DNA from: Streptomyces catenulae
Lineage (GTDB): Bacteria > Actinomycetota > Actinomycetes > Streptomycetales > Streptomycetaceae
DNA length: 64,000 nucleotides
Direction: 5' to 3'
Assembly: GCF_000718015.1 (NCBI RefSeq)
Contig: NZ_JODY01000013.1
Span: 50,601 to 114,600, forward strand
Below are positions 18,002-28,786 of this stretch, piece by piece; the first letter of the stretch is position 1, and each line of letters begins with the position of its first letter. The position numbers and the translations under genes are program-made. The notes under the pieces are model-generated. The model saw only the letters and a program-made list of their open reading frames with translations, made no database searches and was not told the origin of the DNA.

Positions 18002-20668
18002 TCAGGCCCCGGCCCCGTCCGGACGGGGCAGCGGGCCGCCGTCGAAGGGGCTCCGGCCGTCCGGCGGGGCGTCGAAGGGACTCCGCTCCCCGCCCGACGG
18101 CGGCGCCTGGGGTTGCCGGGTGGCCCGCAGCGGCTCCGGTTGCCGGGGAGGCTCGGGGGTCGCCCGGGGCTGGTGGGGCGGTTGCCCGTACGGGTGCGCC
18201 GGGGGCTGCTGCGCCGGGGGCTGCTGCTTGGGGACGTAGGGCGGGTGGGGCTGCATGTATGGGTTGGTGTGCGGGGGCAGGGGCTGCTGCGGACTGTGGT
18301 GCGGCTGGGGCGCCTGTACTGGCTGTGCCGTCTGCATCGGTTGGGCTGCCTGTCCCGGCTGGGGTGCCTGTCCCTGGTACGGCGGCTGGGTCTGCTGCGG
18401 GGGCAGGGGCTGCTGGTGGGGGTGGTGTGGGTGGTTGCCCTGGTGTGGGGGCTGACCCTGCGGTTGGTGCGGTAGCTGCGGGCCGAGCGGTGCGTGGGGC
18501 TGCGGCTGCGGAGCGAGAGGCGGCTGCGGGCCCGGTGGCGTCTGAAGCTGCGGCCCGGCGGCGGGCGGCATTCCGGCGGCGGGCCCGGGGACGACCGGCC
18601 CCGCGGGGGTAACCGTCACCGCCCCAGTAGCGGGCACGACCGGCCCGCCCGGGGCAACCGGCCCCGCGGCCCCGGGAACGACCGTCGGCGTCGCGTTCGG
18701 CATCACGTTCGGCGCCGCGTCCGGTGCCGTCCCCGGGTGCGGCATCGGGGCGGCGGCGGGGCGGACGACGCCGTGGGCGACGTACGGTTCGGCGCCGCGG
18801 GTGGTGTGGTCGGACGGGCGGCGGCCGGGTTCCCGGGAGACCGCGCGGTCCATCACCTCGGCGGCGATCCGGGCCGCGGCCGCCAGCGTCCGTTCGCCCA
18901 GCAACTCCGTACGGATCGCGCCCCCCGCGGCCAGATGACGGTCGTAGGGCAGCGGCAGCACCGCCGCGCCGCCCGCGCCGAGGTGGGCGGTGGCCGTACG
19001 GGCGTCGATGCCGGTGTCGGGCGCCAGGTGGGTGAGGACCACGACGGTGGTCGGCAGCAGTCCCGGGTGGAGGCCGCCGACCCAGTCCAGTACGGAACGG
19101 GTGGCCGCGACGCCCTCCGGGGTGGCCGGGGTGACCAGCACCCTGGCCTGGGTGGTGACCAGCGCGGTACGGGCCACCTCGGCGGGGAGGGTCTCGCAGT
19201 CGACGACGGTGGCGGCGAAGTGGCGCCGCAGCGAGGTCATGACGATGCGGTAGGTGTCGAGGTCCAGCCGGGTGCCGATCGCGCCCTGGCTGCCGGGCAG
19301 CAGCCAGCCGCCGCCCGTGAACGGCAGCAGATAGCCGGTCAGATCGGTGATCAGCATCGACGGGTCGACGATCTCCGCCAGATCGCTGCCGGACCAGCGC
19401 ACCTCGCGCGCGCCCAGCCGGTGCGGGAGGGTGCCGAGCGCCGGATCGGCCTCGACGGCGAGCACCGGGTCGGGCCGGTAGTGGGCGTAGGTCAGCGCGA
19501 GCAGCGCCGCGACGGTGGACTTACCGGCGCCGCCCCGGATGCTGGAGACCGCGATCTGCCGCCCGGTGACGACCGGCTGCTGGATGGCGCGCGCCGCCTC
19601 CGTGACCGCCGCCGTCTCACCGGCGGGCGACGAGGCGAACACCTTCCGCAACGCCCGCCCGGCCCGCCGCCCCAGCGGATCCCCACGCCGCGGCCTGGGC
19701 TGCCCGTCGACCAGCTCCGGCGGCAACAGCGGTACGGAAACGGGCGTACGGGCGGGAAGCCGGGGACGACCGTACGAAGCGGGCAGGGGAGCGGCCTGGG
19801 CCGGGCCGGGGGCGGCCGGAGCCTGATTCGCCCCGGGGGCCGTGGGGGTGGCTGGCCCTTGGATCGGGCCGGGGACCACGGGCCCGGCGGGAGCCGGAGC
19901 CGGGCCGGGAGCGGCCGGGGCCGGAGCGGGAGCAGGAGCGGGAGCGGCCGGAGCCTGATTCGCCCCGGGAGCCGTGGGAGCCGTGGGGGCCGTGGGGGCC
20001 TGAGCCGGACCGGGGGCGGCCGGGACCGGCTGCGCACCGGGAGCCACAGGGGCAGTTGGCCCTTGGGCCGGACCGGGAGCCACGGGCGCAGCGGGAGCCT
20101 GAGCCAGGCCAGGAGCGGCCGGGACCGGCTGCGGACCGGGAGCCACAGGAGCAGCTGCCCCTTGGGCCGGACCGGGAGCCACCGCCCCGACGGGAGCCTG
20201 CGCCACCCCGGAAGCCCCAGGCCCGGCCGGAGCCGGACCCGCCCCGGGCGTCCCGGCCGCCCCGGGCGCCGCCCCGGCGCGCGGGGTCTGTTCGGGCGCC
20301 CCCGGCGCACCCGCAGGCGCCCCTGGGACGTCCCTTCCGGGTTCTCCCGGAAGGGACGGCGCTTCGGGGGCTCCCGGAGGGGACGGCGTCTCCGCCGGGC
20401 CGTCCGTTCCGTCCTGCTTCCGTGTCTGTGCCGCCATGTCCCGCCGCCCCTCTTCCCCGAGTGCTCCCGGTGCCTTTGGCCGGACCGGCCGTTGCGTTGC
20501 CTCCGGCCGTGTCTCCGGGCCCGTCTGCCACGACCGTTCGGGTACCGCCGATGGTTCCGTCCGCGCGGGTGCCACCGGTGGTTCCGAGCCGTCGGGCGGT
20601 GCGGACGGGGCCGCCACCCCCGTAACCGGCGCACCCTGGTCCCGGGTCGCCCGGTCCGTACCGTTCAT
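18002..20668 (-). CDS. EspI-like proline-rich MinD/ParA-type ATPase
   Basis: An 888-residue protein in three parts. Residues about 1-360 are low-complexity Pro/Ala/Gly with repeats such as APVAPGPAQ. Residues about 365-620 are a MinD/ParA-like P-loop ATPase with Walker A SSIRGGAGKSTVAALLALT, LAVEADPALGTLPHRLG, VVDCETLPAEVARTAL and LTHLAPDTGIDARTA. Residues about 640-888 are Pro/Gln/His-rich. A long Pro-rich region joined to a MinD-like domain, immediately next to EccD, is the arrangement of mycobacterial EspI-EccD1 (Rv3876-Rv3877) in ESX-1; EspI is reported to tune secretion to ATP level. ATG 20668 follows the eccD stop after 2 bases, so the two are coupled. A later ATG near 20437 is a possible alternative start. 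The repetitive tails make length poorly conserved. Confidence 0.75.
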   Translation of the reverse strand: MNGTDRATRDQGAPVTGVAAPSAPPDGSEPPVAPARTEPSAVPERSWQTGPETRPEATQRPVRPKAPGALGEEGRRDMAAQTRKQDGTDGPAETPSPPGAPEAPSLPGEPGRDVPGAPAGAPGAPEQTPRAGAAPGAAGTPGAGPAPAGPGASGVAQAPVGAVAPGPAQGAAAPVAPGPQPVPAAPGLAQAPAAPVAPGPAQGPTAPVAPGAQPVPAAPGPAQAPTAPTAPTAPGANQAPAAPAPAPAPAPAAPGPAPAPAGPVVPGPIQGPATPTAPGANQAPAAPGPAQAAPLPASYGRPRLPARTPVSVPLLPPELVDGQPRPRRGDPLGRRAGRALRKVFASSPAGETAAVTEAARAIQQPVVTGRQIAVSSIRGGAGKSTVAALLALTYAHYRPDPVLAVEADPALGTLPHRLGAREVRWSGSDLAEIVDPSMLITDLTGYLLPFTGGGWLLPGSQGAIGTRLDLDTYRIVMTSLRRHFAATVVDCETLPAEVARTALVTTQARVLVTPATPEGVAATRSVLDWVGGLHPGLLPTTVVVLTHLAPDTGIDARTATAHLGAGGAAVLPLPYDRHLAAGGAIRTELLGERTLAAAARIAAEVMDRAVSREPGRRPSDHTTRGAEPYVAHGVVRPAAAPMPHPGTAPDAAPNVMPNATPTVVPGAAGPVAPGGPVVPATGAVTVTPAGPVVPGPAAGMPPAAGPQLQTPPGPQPPLAPQPQPHAPLGPQLPHQPQGQPPHQGNHPHHPHQQPLPPQQTQPPYQGQAPQPGQAAQPMQTAQPVQAPQPHHSPQQPLPPHTNPYMQPHPPYVPKQQPPAQQPPAHPYGQPPHQPRATPEPPRQPEPLRATRQPQAPPSGGERSPFDAPPDGRSPFDGGPLPRPDGAGA

Positions 20669-20670
20669 CG

Positions 20671-22002
20671 TCAGAACGCGTCCCGCAGCAGGGCGTACCC
20701 ACCGAGGGCGCCCACCGTCACCGGGAGCAGGGCCAGGACCGCCACCGGTTCGGCGCGGGCGACGGCGCGCCGTAGGGCGTCCTGGGTGCGCGGGGTGAGG
20801 AGCGCGGCCGGGAGGGCCGCCAGGAGGCAGAGGAGCGCGCCCGCGGCGGCGGGCGCCGGGCCGGTCGCCGCCCAGCGCAGCACCGGGTGCAGACAGGCGG
20901 CGCACCCGGCGGCGGCGACCGCGGCGACCTGCGCGGCGAGCGGGTAGGCGCGGGCCCGGGCGCAGAGCACCAGGCCCAGCAGCAGCGCGGCGGCGGGCGC
21001 CCAGACGCCGCTCTGACCGGCCGCGAGCCAGCCACCGGCGCCCGTGGAGACGGCGACGGCCACGGTGGCCGGGGCGAGCGTCCGGTGGGTGGCGCCGAGG
21101 GCCGCGGCCACCCGGTGACGGCTGACCGGGGTGGCGCCCGCGCGCCGGTCGTCGCGCCCGGTCAGTCCGGCCGACGTCAGGGCGTGGCGGGGCAGTTGGC
21201 CCAGGACGAGGAGGCCCAGCAGGCCGAGGAGCGCGCCGGTCCGGGCGGGCGTCGTCAGGGCGAGTCCGGCCTCCCACGCCCCCAGGGAGACGAGGACCGC
21301 GGCGGCCCCCAGGTGGGCCGCGCGCCGCCAGGGGGCGCACAGCCCGAAGAGTCCGAGGAGGGCGGCGGCGGTCCCGGCCAGGGCGGCGAGGCGGACCGCG
21401 CCGCCCGGTGCCGCGTACCAGGAGGCGTACGCCCCCAGGGTGCCGCCGAGCAGCAACAGGGCCGCCCCGGGGGCGCGTCGGGCGGGCCGGGTCGCGGCCA
21501 GGGCGGCACCGGCGCCGCCGCACAGCACCGCGGCGACGCCGAGCCAGAGCGCGGCGGCGCCGCCGTACCAGCGGTCGGCGCCGGTGCCCGCGACGGCGCC
21601 GAGCAGCACACCCGCCGCGCCCGCGGCCGCCGCGGCGGACCGTGGTCCCCAGCCCCAGCCGCGTACCTCCAGGGGCGCGGCCGTGTCGGCGCCGAGGCCG
21701 CCGCCGGGGCGGGTGCCGGGCGTGAACGGGCCCCGGACGAGGTGGAGTTCCGCGCCGTCCGGCAGGCGGGCGGCGGCGAGGGAGGCGTGCGGGGCGAGGG
21801 CGGTGCCGTCGGCGGTGACCAGTTGCCGCGTACCGGGTCCGGCCGGGCGTGCGCTGAGCAGCCGCAGCAGTTCCGGCAGGAGCGCCCCCACGGGCTCCCC
21901 GGACGGGACGACGAGTGCGGTGCGGCGGCCGTCACCGGTGACGAGGGTGACCCGGCTCAGGGTGGTGCGGCGCTCCTCGGGGGCGCCCACGGTCGCGCTC
22001 AC
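20671..22002 (-). CDS. eccD: EccD-like type VII secretion membrane protein
   Basis: A 443-residue protein with an N-terminal ubiquitin-like (YukD) domain at about residues 12-90 (RVTLVTGDGRRTALVVPS, then PDGAELHLVRG) and about 11 transmembrane segments after it. This is the architecture of EccD/Snm4, the pore-forming membrane subunit of ESX/type VII secretion. GTG 22002 has GGAGG seven bases upstream. No EccB, EccC, EccE, mycosin or WXG100 gene is present in the window, so it is an orphan relative to a standard ESX locus. It is coupled to the MinD-like ATPase downstream. The EccD family call is good; the transported substrate is unknown. Confidence 0.82.
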   Translation of the reverse strand: MSATVGAPEERRTTLSRVTLVTGDGRRTALVVPSGEPVGALLPELLRLLSARPAGPGTRQLVTADGTALAPHASLAAARLPDGAELHLVRGPFTPGTRPGGGLGADTAAPLEVRGWGWGPRSAAAAAGAAGVLLGAVAGTGADRWYGGAAALWLGVAAVLCGGAGAALAATRPARRAPGAALLLLGGTLGAYASWYAAPGGAVRLAALAGTAAALLGLFGLCAPWRRAAHLGAAAVLVSLGAWEAGLALTTPARTGALLGLLGLLVLGQLPRHALTSAGLTGRDDRRAGATPVSRHRVAAALGATHRTLAPATVAVAVSTGAGGWLAAGQSGVWAPAAALLLGLVLCARARAYPLAAQVAAVAAAGCAACLHPVLRWAATGPAPAAAGALLCLLAALPAALLTPRTQDALRRAVARAEPVAVLALLPVTVGALGGYALLRDAF

Positions 22003-22428
22003 GCCGGGGCCTCCGTCCGGCGCCCGCCCGGCCAACGGCCGCCGTCCGCCGGGGTTTTTGCCCCGTACGGAGAGGTGTGGCGGGTGTGCCGCCGCCGTGT
22101 GGTGTCCGCCCCCGGAGACCGGCCGCCGTCGTTCCGCGCCATCGCCCCTCGTCCCTCCCCTGTACGCACGGCGACACCCTACGGCGATTTTCGCCTCCCC
22201 GACCCCTCGAAAGCGGCGAGGGAATCGACAAAAGGGCAGGTCAGAGCAGGTACCGGGGCGAGCACCCCCGCACAGGGGCAAGTCGTCCCGAGGGGTGCGC
22301 GGAGGGCCTCCCCGAGGACGGCCGGACCCGGGGCGCCCCGGTCACCGGGTGGGGGTGGGGAGAACCCCACCCCCACCCGGCCCGTGCACCCCATGGCAGA
22401 CGGCGCGGCGTCCGGGCAGGCTTGCCGT
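22003..22428. other. divergent intergenic region, eccD-like / kinase
   Basis: About 426 bases. It contains a 16-bp perfect hairpin close to the kinase start (22345-22380) and an AT-richer patch around 22190-22250 (GATTTTCG and GACAAAAGGGC) that could hold promoters. No gene is seen. Confidence 0.5.
22345..22380 (+). promoter_or_regulatory. 16-bp perfect hairpin in the kinase leader
   Basis: CCGGGTGGGGGTGGGG, a 4-base AGAA loop and the exact complement. The hairpin ends 48 bases before the histidine kinase ATG. There is no upstream convergent gene for which it could be a terminator on the plus strand, and no T-run follows. It may be a leader regulatory structure or a transcription barrier between the divergent units. 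Confidence 0.55.
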
Positions 22429-23613
22429 ATGACACAGACAGTGACCCCGGCCGGCGCACGCGAGGACGAGGGGGCGCCCCTGCCCCGTCCGCGCGCCGCC
22501 CTTTCCCCCGAGACCTGGCGGGAGATCGGGTACCTGCTGGCCAATCTGCCGCTGGGCGTGCTCGCCTTCGAGGTGGCGCTGGTGTGGCTGGTGACGGGGC
22601 TGGGACTGTCGATCACGGTGGTCGGACTGCCGCTGCTGGCCCTGGGCCTGGCGGCGTGCCGGTGGTACGGGCGACTGGAGCGGGCCCGGGCCCGGGTGCT
22701 GCTGGGCCTGCGGATACCGGAGCCGTCGCCGCTGCGCGCCCGGGAGCCGGGGTTCTTCCCCCGGCTGTGGGCGCGGCTCACGGACCCGGTGGGGTGGCGG
22801 CACGCGCTGTTCGCGCTGGTCCGGCTGCCGTGGGTGGTGGTGACGTTCGGGCTCACCCTCGTCCTGCTCGTCGCGGGCTGGCCGCTGCTGCCCTGGGCGG
22901 CGCGGCTGCTGACCGACGTCGACCGGGCCATGGTGCGCGGGCTGCTGTCGCCGTCGGACGCGCTGGAGCGGCGGATCGCCGAACTGGAGGCGGACCGCGA
23001 GAAGGTGACCGACACCGCCGCGGCGGATCTGCGCCGCATCGAGCGGGATCTGCACGACGGCGCGCAGGCCAGGCTGGTGGCGCTCGCGATGGGGCTCGGG
23101 CTGGCGAAGGAGAAGCTGGAGGAGGACCCGCAGGCGGCCGCCGCGATGGTGGACGAGGCGCACGGCGAGGTGAAGCTGGCCCTCCAGGAGCTGCGGGACC
23201 TGGCCCGGGGCATCCATCCGGCGATCCTCACCGACCGCGGTCTCGGCCCGGCCCTGACGTCGCTGGCGGGGCGCTGCACGGCCCCGGTGTCGGTCGCCGT
23301 GGAGCTGACGGAGCGCCCGGTACCGGCGATCGAGGGCATCGTCTACTTCACCGTCTCCGAGCTGCTGCAGAACGTCTCCAAGCACGCCGGGGCGCGGTCC
23401 GCCGCCGTGGAGGTGCGGCACTCCGGCGGGCGGCTGCTGGTGACGGTCACCGACGACGGCCACGGCGGCGCCCGGAAGGTGCCGGGCGGCGGCATGGCGG
23501 GGCTCGCCGACCGGCTGGCGTCGGTGGACGGCGCCTTCACCCTGGACTCGCCGTCCGGCGGCCCCACCCGGATCACCGCCGCCCTCCCCTGGCGCGGTCG
23601 CACCACCACCTGA
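22429..23613 (+). CDS. NarL-type sensor histidine kinase
   Basis: A 394-residue membrane kinase. The N-terminal sensor (residues about 30-160) has four hydrophobic segments, including WREIGYLLANLPLGVLAF, and belongs to the actinobacterial Sensor type. The HisKA_3 domain has the phosphorylated His209 in IERDLHDGAQARLV. The ATP-binding domain has ELLQNVSKHA, TDDGHGGA and GGGMAGLADRL. ATG 22429 is the first good start and gives the usual sensor length. It is followed by a kinase-less sensor paralogue and by the probable cognate response regulator. The signal is unknown; the family is often linked to membrane or envelope conditions. Confidence 0.92.
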   Translation: MTQTVTPAGAREDEGAPLPRPRAALSPETWREIGYLLANLPLGVLAFEVALVWLVTGLGLSITVVGLPLLALGLAACRWYGRLERARARVLLGLRIPEPSPLRAREPGFFPRLWARLTDPVGWRHALFALVRLPWVVVTFGLTLVLLVAGWPLLPWAARLLTDVDRAMVRGLLSPSDALERRIAELEADREKVTDTAAADLRRIERDLHDGAQARLVALAMGLGLAKEKLEEDPQAAAAMVDEAHGEVKLALQELRDLARGIHPAILTDRGLGPALTSLAGRCTAPVSVAVELTERPVPAIEGIVYFTVSELLQNVSKHAGARSAAVEVRHSGGRLLVTVTDDGHGGARKVPGGGMAGLADRLASVDGAFTLDSPSGGPTRITAALPWRGRTTT

Positions 23614-23776
23614 CCCACCCGCGGCCGGTGACCCCGCGCCGCCCCACCTCATCCGGAGACACGGACCGCCCCCGGGGCGCGTCCGGCGGACCAGGCATCC
23701 CGAAAACAGGCACCGCCTCCTTCCGGCACCACCCCTTCCGGCACGACGACTTCGGCACACCGACAGGACGGACGGC

Positions 23777-24589
23777 ATGACGATGGCCACGGCTTCCGAG
23801 CGGCGGGCGGACGCCCCCCGCGCACTCCTCGCGCTGCGCGCCCCCTTCTCGGGGCGTACCTGGCGCGCGTTCCTCTACCTCCTCGGCAACCTCCCGGTGG
23901 CCGTCGCCCTGTTCGCGTACGCGACGACGATGGTCTCGCTGAGCGTGGGACTGCTGGTCACCGTCGCGGGCATCCCGGTGTTCGCGGCGACGCTGGCGGG
24001 GGCGCGGGGTCTGGGCGCCATGGAGCGGGCGCGGGCCCGGGTCCTCCTGGGGACGGCGGTGGCGTCGCCGCCACCGGTGCGGCCGTCCGGTGCGGGCGTG
24101 GTGCGGTGGACCGGCGCGCTGCTGCGGAACGGCGCCTCCTGGCGGCAGCTGCTCTTCTGCCTGCTGCGCTTCCCCTGGGCGGTGGCCGCCTTCTCCGTCG
24201 TGCTCACGTACTGGCTGCTGGCCTGGTCGCTGCTGACGTATCCGCTGTGGCAGTGGACGTTCCCGCGCTACCTGGGGCAGCCGGGCATCCAGCTGTGGGA
24301 GCCGGGCGCCGTGCCGGGCGATCTCTCCGGGTACCTCGACACCCCGGCCGAGATCGCGGTCACCGCGCTGGTGGGCCTGCTGCTCGTCCTCGCCCTGCCC
24401 TGGGTGACGTACGCGCTGACCGCCCCGGACCGGGCCCTGATCCGGGTGCTGCTGGGCCCCTGGCCGCCGACCGCGACGGGATCCGGGCCGGTGGTCGCCG
24501 GTGCCGAGGCGCCCGCCCCGTACGGCGGCGCCCCGGAGACCGTACGGACCGCGGCGCCCGGGGACGGCCCGGTGCCCCGGGAGGGCTGA
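23777..24589 (+). CDS. kinase-less sensor-domain membrane protein
   Basis: A 270-residue membrane protein with the same sensor fold as the preceding kinase. FLYLLGNLPVAVALFAY corresponds to the kinase's GYLLANLPLGVLAFEVA, and the ERARARVLLG motif is shared. It has four to five hydrophobic segments and a hydrophilic Pro/Gly tail, but no HisKA or HATPase domain. It probably arose by duplication of the kinase input region and may act as an accessory sensor, a decoy or a kinase partner. ATG 23777 is followed by a second in-frame ATG. It starts 163 bases after the kinase. Confidence 0.85.
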   Translation: MTMATASERRADAPRALLALRAPFSGRTWRAFLYLLGNLPVAVALFAYATTMVSLSVGLLVTVAGIPVFAATLAGARGLGAMERARARVLLGTAVASPPPVRPSGAGVVRWTGALLRNGASWRQLLFCLLRFPWAVAAFSVVLTYWLLAWSLLTYPLWQWTFPRYLGQPGIQLWEPGAVPGDLSGYLDTPAEIAVTALVGLLLVLALPWVTYALTAPDRALIRVLLGPWPPTATGSGPVVAGAEAPAPYGGAPETVRTAAPGDGPVPREG

Positions 24590-24725
24590 CCGCCTCAGCA
24601 ACCTCACGCTCCTCGCCCCGCTCACCCGTTTCTGCCCCGACGCGTCCCGATCCTGGGATGCTGAGGTGCCGCCCCGGGAGTGAGCGGGGCGGTGGCGTGG
24701 GGACGGTTCGGGAGAGACGGGCGAC

Positions 24726-25397
24726 GTGGAGGACAGGGTGCGGGTGGTCATCGCCGAGGATTCGGTGCTGCTGCGGGAGGGGCTGACGCGGCTGCTGACC
24801 GACCGCGGGCACGAGGTGGTGGCCGGTGTCGGCGACGGCGACGCGCTGGTCACGGCGGTCGGCGAACTGGCCGGGTCCGGTTCCCCGCCGGACGTCGTGG
24901 TGGCCGACGTCCGGATGCCGCCGACCCACACCGACGAGGGGGTCCGGGCCGCCCTGACGCTGCGGCGGACGCACCCGGAGGTCGGGGTGCTGGTGCTGTC
25001 GCAGTACGTCGAGGAGCAGTACGCGACCGAGCTGCTGGCCGGGTCGACCCGGGGCATCGGCTATCTGCTCAAGGACCGCGTCGCCGAGGTGCGGGACTTC
25101 GTCGACGCGGTGGAGCGGGTCGCGGACGGCGGCACCGCGCTCGACCCCGAGGTGGTCGCCCAACTGCTGGGCCGCAGCCGCCGTCAGGAGGCGCTGGACC
25201 GGCTGACCCCGCGGGAGCGGGAGGTGCTCGCCCTGATGGCGGAGGGCCGGACCAACGCCGCCGTCGCCCGGGAGCTGGTGATCAGCCACGGCGCGGTGGA
25301 GAAGCACATCGGCAACATCTTCCTGAAGCTGGGCCTGGCGCCGAGTGACGGGGATCACCGCCGGGTGCTCGCCGTCCTCACCTACCTCCGCCCGTGA
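24726..25397 (+). CDS. NarL/FixJ-family response regulator
   Basis: A 223-residue regulator. The receiver domain has acidic residues E11-D12, the phospho-acceptor Asp61 in [10 protein letters not shown] and the Lys in YLLKDRV. The LuxR-type helix-turn-helix starts at [16 protein letters not shown] and includes [13 protein letters not shown]. It should be the partner of the kinase at 22429. GTG 24726 was taken as the start; GTG codons a few residues later are possible. Its targets are unknown; nearby candidates are the eccD-like pair, korAB and its own operon. Confidence 0.93.
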   Translation: MEDRVRVVIAEDSVLLREGLTRLLTDRGHEVVAGVGDGDALVTAVGELAGSGSPPDVVVADVRMPPTHTDEGVRAALTLRRTHPEVGVLVLSQYVEEQYATELLAGSTRGIGYLLKDRVAEVRDFVDAVERVADGGTALDPEVVAQLLGRSRRQEALDRLTPREREVLALMAEGRTNAAVARELVISHGAVEKHIGNIFLKLGLAPSDGDHRRVLAVLTYLRP

Positions 25398-25704
25398 CGC
25401 CCCCGCCGCCGCGCCCCGGACCAGGCACGTACCGCGCCGCACCGGGGCCGTAGGTCCGTGGTCCTAGCACCATTGTCGGAGCGTCACCGCAGTGCGGAGC
25501 GGCCTCGGAGAGGGGGGACGGACCCAGTGTTTTCATGACGATTCACGAGCATCCGCCATCTCACGGCCACGTCCATCATGTGATCGACCCAGGGAAGGCG
25601 ACCCTTACCCCCGTACGATGGTGAGGGGACCGTCCGGTCGGCACGACACGTCCCGAACCCGCCCTCCGGCGGGGAGCCGTACCCCTCTAGGGAGGTCCGA
25701 AGCA
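25398..25704 (+). other. gap upstream of korA
   Basis: About 307 bases with no gene. The korA ribosome-binding site GGAGG lies at 25691-25695. TACGAT at 25614-25619 could be a -10 element, but no convincing -35 is seen. There are no strong hairpins. Confidence 0.35.
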
Positions 25705-27634
25705 GTGACCAGCCAGGTCAGCAGCACCGCCGAACAGGCCGACGGAGCGCACGTCGGGGAACAGCGCTCGTTTGGTGACGGAGGCACAGACAAGGAGATC
25801 CGGCGTCTGGACCGGGTGATCATCCGGTTCGCGGGTGACTCCGGGGACGGTATGCAGCTCACGGGTGACCGGTTCACCTCGGAGACCGCGTCCTTCGGCA
25901 ATGATCTGTCGACACTGCCGAATTTCCCCGCCGAGATCCGCGCCCCCGCCGGTACCCTGCCCGGTGTTTCCAGTTTCCAGCTGCATTTCGCCGATCACGA
26001 CATTCTCACCCCCGGTGACGCCCCCGACGTTCTGGTGGCGATGAATCCGGCGGCCCTCAAGGCAAATCTGGCGGATGTCCCGCACGGCGCGGAGATCATC
26101 GTCAACACCGATGAATTCACCAAGCGTCCGATGGCGAAGGTCGGCTATGCCACCAGCCCGCTGGAGGACGGCTCGCTGGAGGCGTACCGCGTCCATCCGG
26201 TGCCGCTGACGACGTTGACGATCGAGGCGCTGAAGGACTTCGGGCTCTCCCGCAAGGAAGCCGAGCGCAGCAAGAACATGTTCGCGCTGGGCCTGCTGTC
26301 GTGGATGTACCACCGGCCGACGGAGGGTACGGAGAAGTTCCTCGCGGCGAAGTTCGCCAAGAAGCCGGACATCGCCAAGGCGAATGTCGCGGCCTTCCGG
26401 GCGGGCTGGAATTTCGGTGAGACGACGGAGGATTTCGCCGTCTCCTACGAGGTCGCCCCCGCGACGACGGCTTTCCCGACCGGCACCTACCGCAATATCT
26501 CCGGAAACCTCGCCCTGTCCTACGGTCTGGTCGCCGCGGGCCGCCAGGCGGATCTGCCGGTCTACCTCGGTTCGTACCCGATCACCCCGGCATCCGACAT
26601 CCTGCACGAATTGTCGAAGCACAAGAATTTCGGGGTGCGGACGTTCCAGGCGGAGGACGAGATCGCCGGTATCGGTGCCGCGCTCGGCGCCGCCTTCGGC
26701 GGTTCGCTCGCGGTGACGACGACCTCCGGCCCCGGTGTGGCGCTGAAGTCCGAGACCATCGGTCTCGCCGTCAGCCTCGAACTCCCGCTGCTGATCGTCG
26801 ACATCCAGCGCGGCGGCCCCTCCACCGGTCTGCCGACCAAGACCGAGCAGGCCGACCTGCTCCAGGCGATGTACGGCCGCAACGGCGAGGCGCCGGTGCC
26901 GATCGTGGCGCCGAAGACGCCCGCCGACTGCTTCGACGCGGCCCTGGACGCCGCCCGGATCGCGCTGACCTACCGCACGCCGGTGTTCCTGCTCTCCGAC
27001 GGCTACCTCGCCAACGGCTCCGAGCCCTGGCGCATCCCCGAGGTCGAGGAACTGCCCGACCTGCGCGTGCAGTTCGCCACCGGCCCCAACCACACCCTGG
27101 CCGACGGCACCGAGGTGTTCTGGCCCTACAAGCGCGACGAGCGGACCCTCGCGCGCCCGTGGGCGGTGCCGGGCACGCCGGGGCTGGAGCACCGGATCGG
27201 CGGCATCGAGAAGCAGGACGGCACGGGCAACATCTCCTACGACCCGGCCAACCACGACTTCATGGTCCGCACCCGCCAGGCCAAGGTGGCCGGTATCGAG
27301 GTCCCGGACCTGGAGGTCGACGACCCGGCCGACGCGGACACCCTGGTCCTGGGCTGGGGCTCGACATACGGCCCGATCACCGCCGCGGTGCGGCGGGTGC
27401 GCGGGGCCGGGCAGCGCATCGCCCAGGCCCATCTGCGCCACCTCAACCCCTTCCCGAAGAACCTGGGCGAGGTCCTGGCGCGCTACGACAAGGTGATCGT
27501 GCCGGAGATGAACCTCGGCCAGCTCGCCACCCTGCTGCGCGCCGAGTTCCTGGTGGACGCGCGCTCGTACAACCAGGTCAGCGGAATGCCGTTCAAGGCC
27601 CAGCAGCTCGCCGAGGTCTTCAAGGAGGCCATCA

Positions 27635-27642
<8 letters not shown>
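25705..27642 (+). CDS. korA: 2-oxoacid:ferredoxin oxidoreductase, alpha (gamma-alpha fusion)
   Basis: A 645-residue subunit. An N-terminal gamma-type domain (about residues 35-200, with RFAGDSGDGMQLTGDRF) is fused to the pyrimidine-binding alpha domain (about 260-480, with YLGSYPITPASDIL and FQAEDEIAGIGAALGA) and a C-terminal domain II. With KorB it converts 2-oxoglutarate (or a related 2-oxoacid) and CoA to the acyl-CoA, CO2 and reduced ferredoxin. GTG 25705 follows GGAGG by 9 bases; the open frame before it is not family-like. It overlaps korB by 8 bases. The exact substrate cannot be proved from sequence, but the fused form is the actinobacterial KorA type. Confidence 0.93.
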
Positions 27643-28729
<1,087 letters not shown>

Positions 28730-28750
28730 CGCCCGCACCCGCCCGCCCCA

Positions 28751-28786
28751 CGGTGCCCCCACCCGGTCCTCCCGGTGGGGGCACCG
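28751..28786 (+). terminator. korAB terminator
   Basis: A 13-bp perfect stem, CGGTGCCCCCACC and its complement, with a 10-base loop, 21 bases after the korB stop. There is no T-run. Confidence 0.65.

Noticed and set aside
22345..22380. G-quadruplex as the main explanation of the G-rich hairpin
   Set aside because: Only three clear runs of three or more G are present in the strand, so a four-run quadruplex is not supported; the perfect hairpin explains the sequence better.
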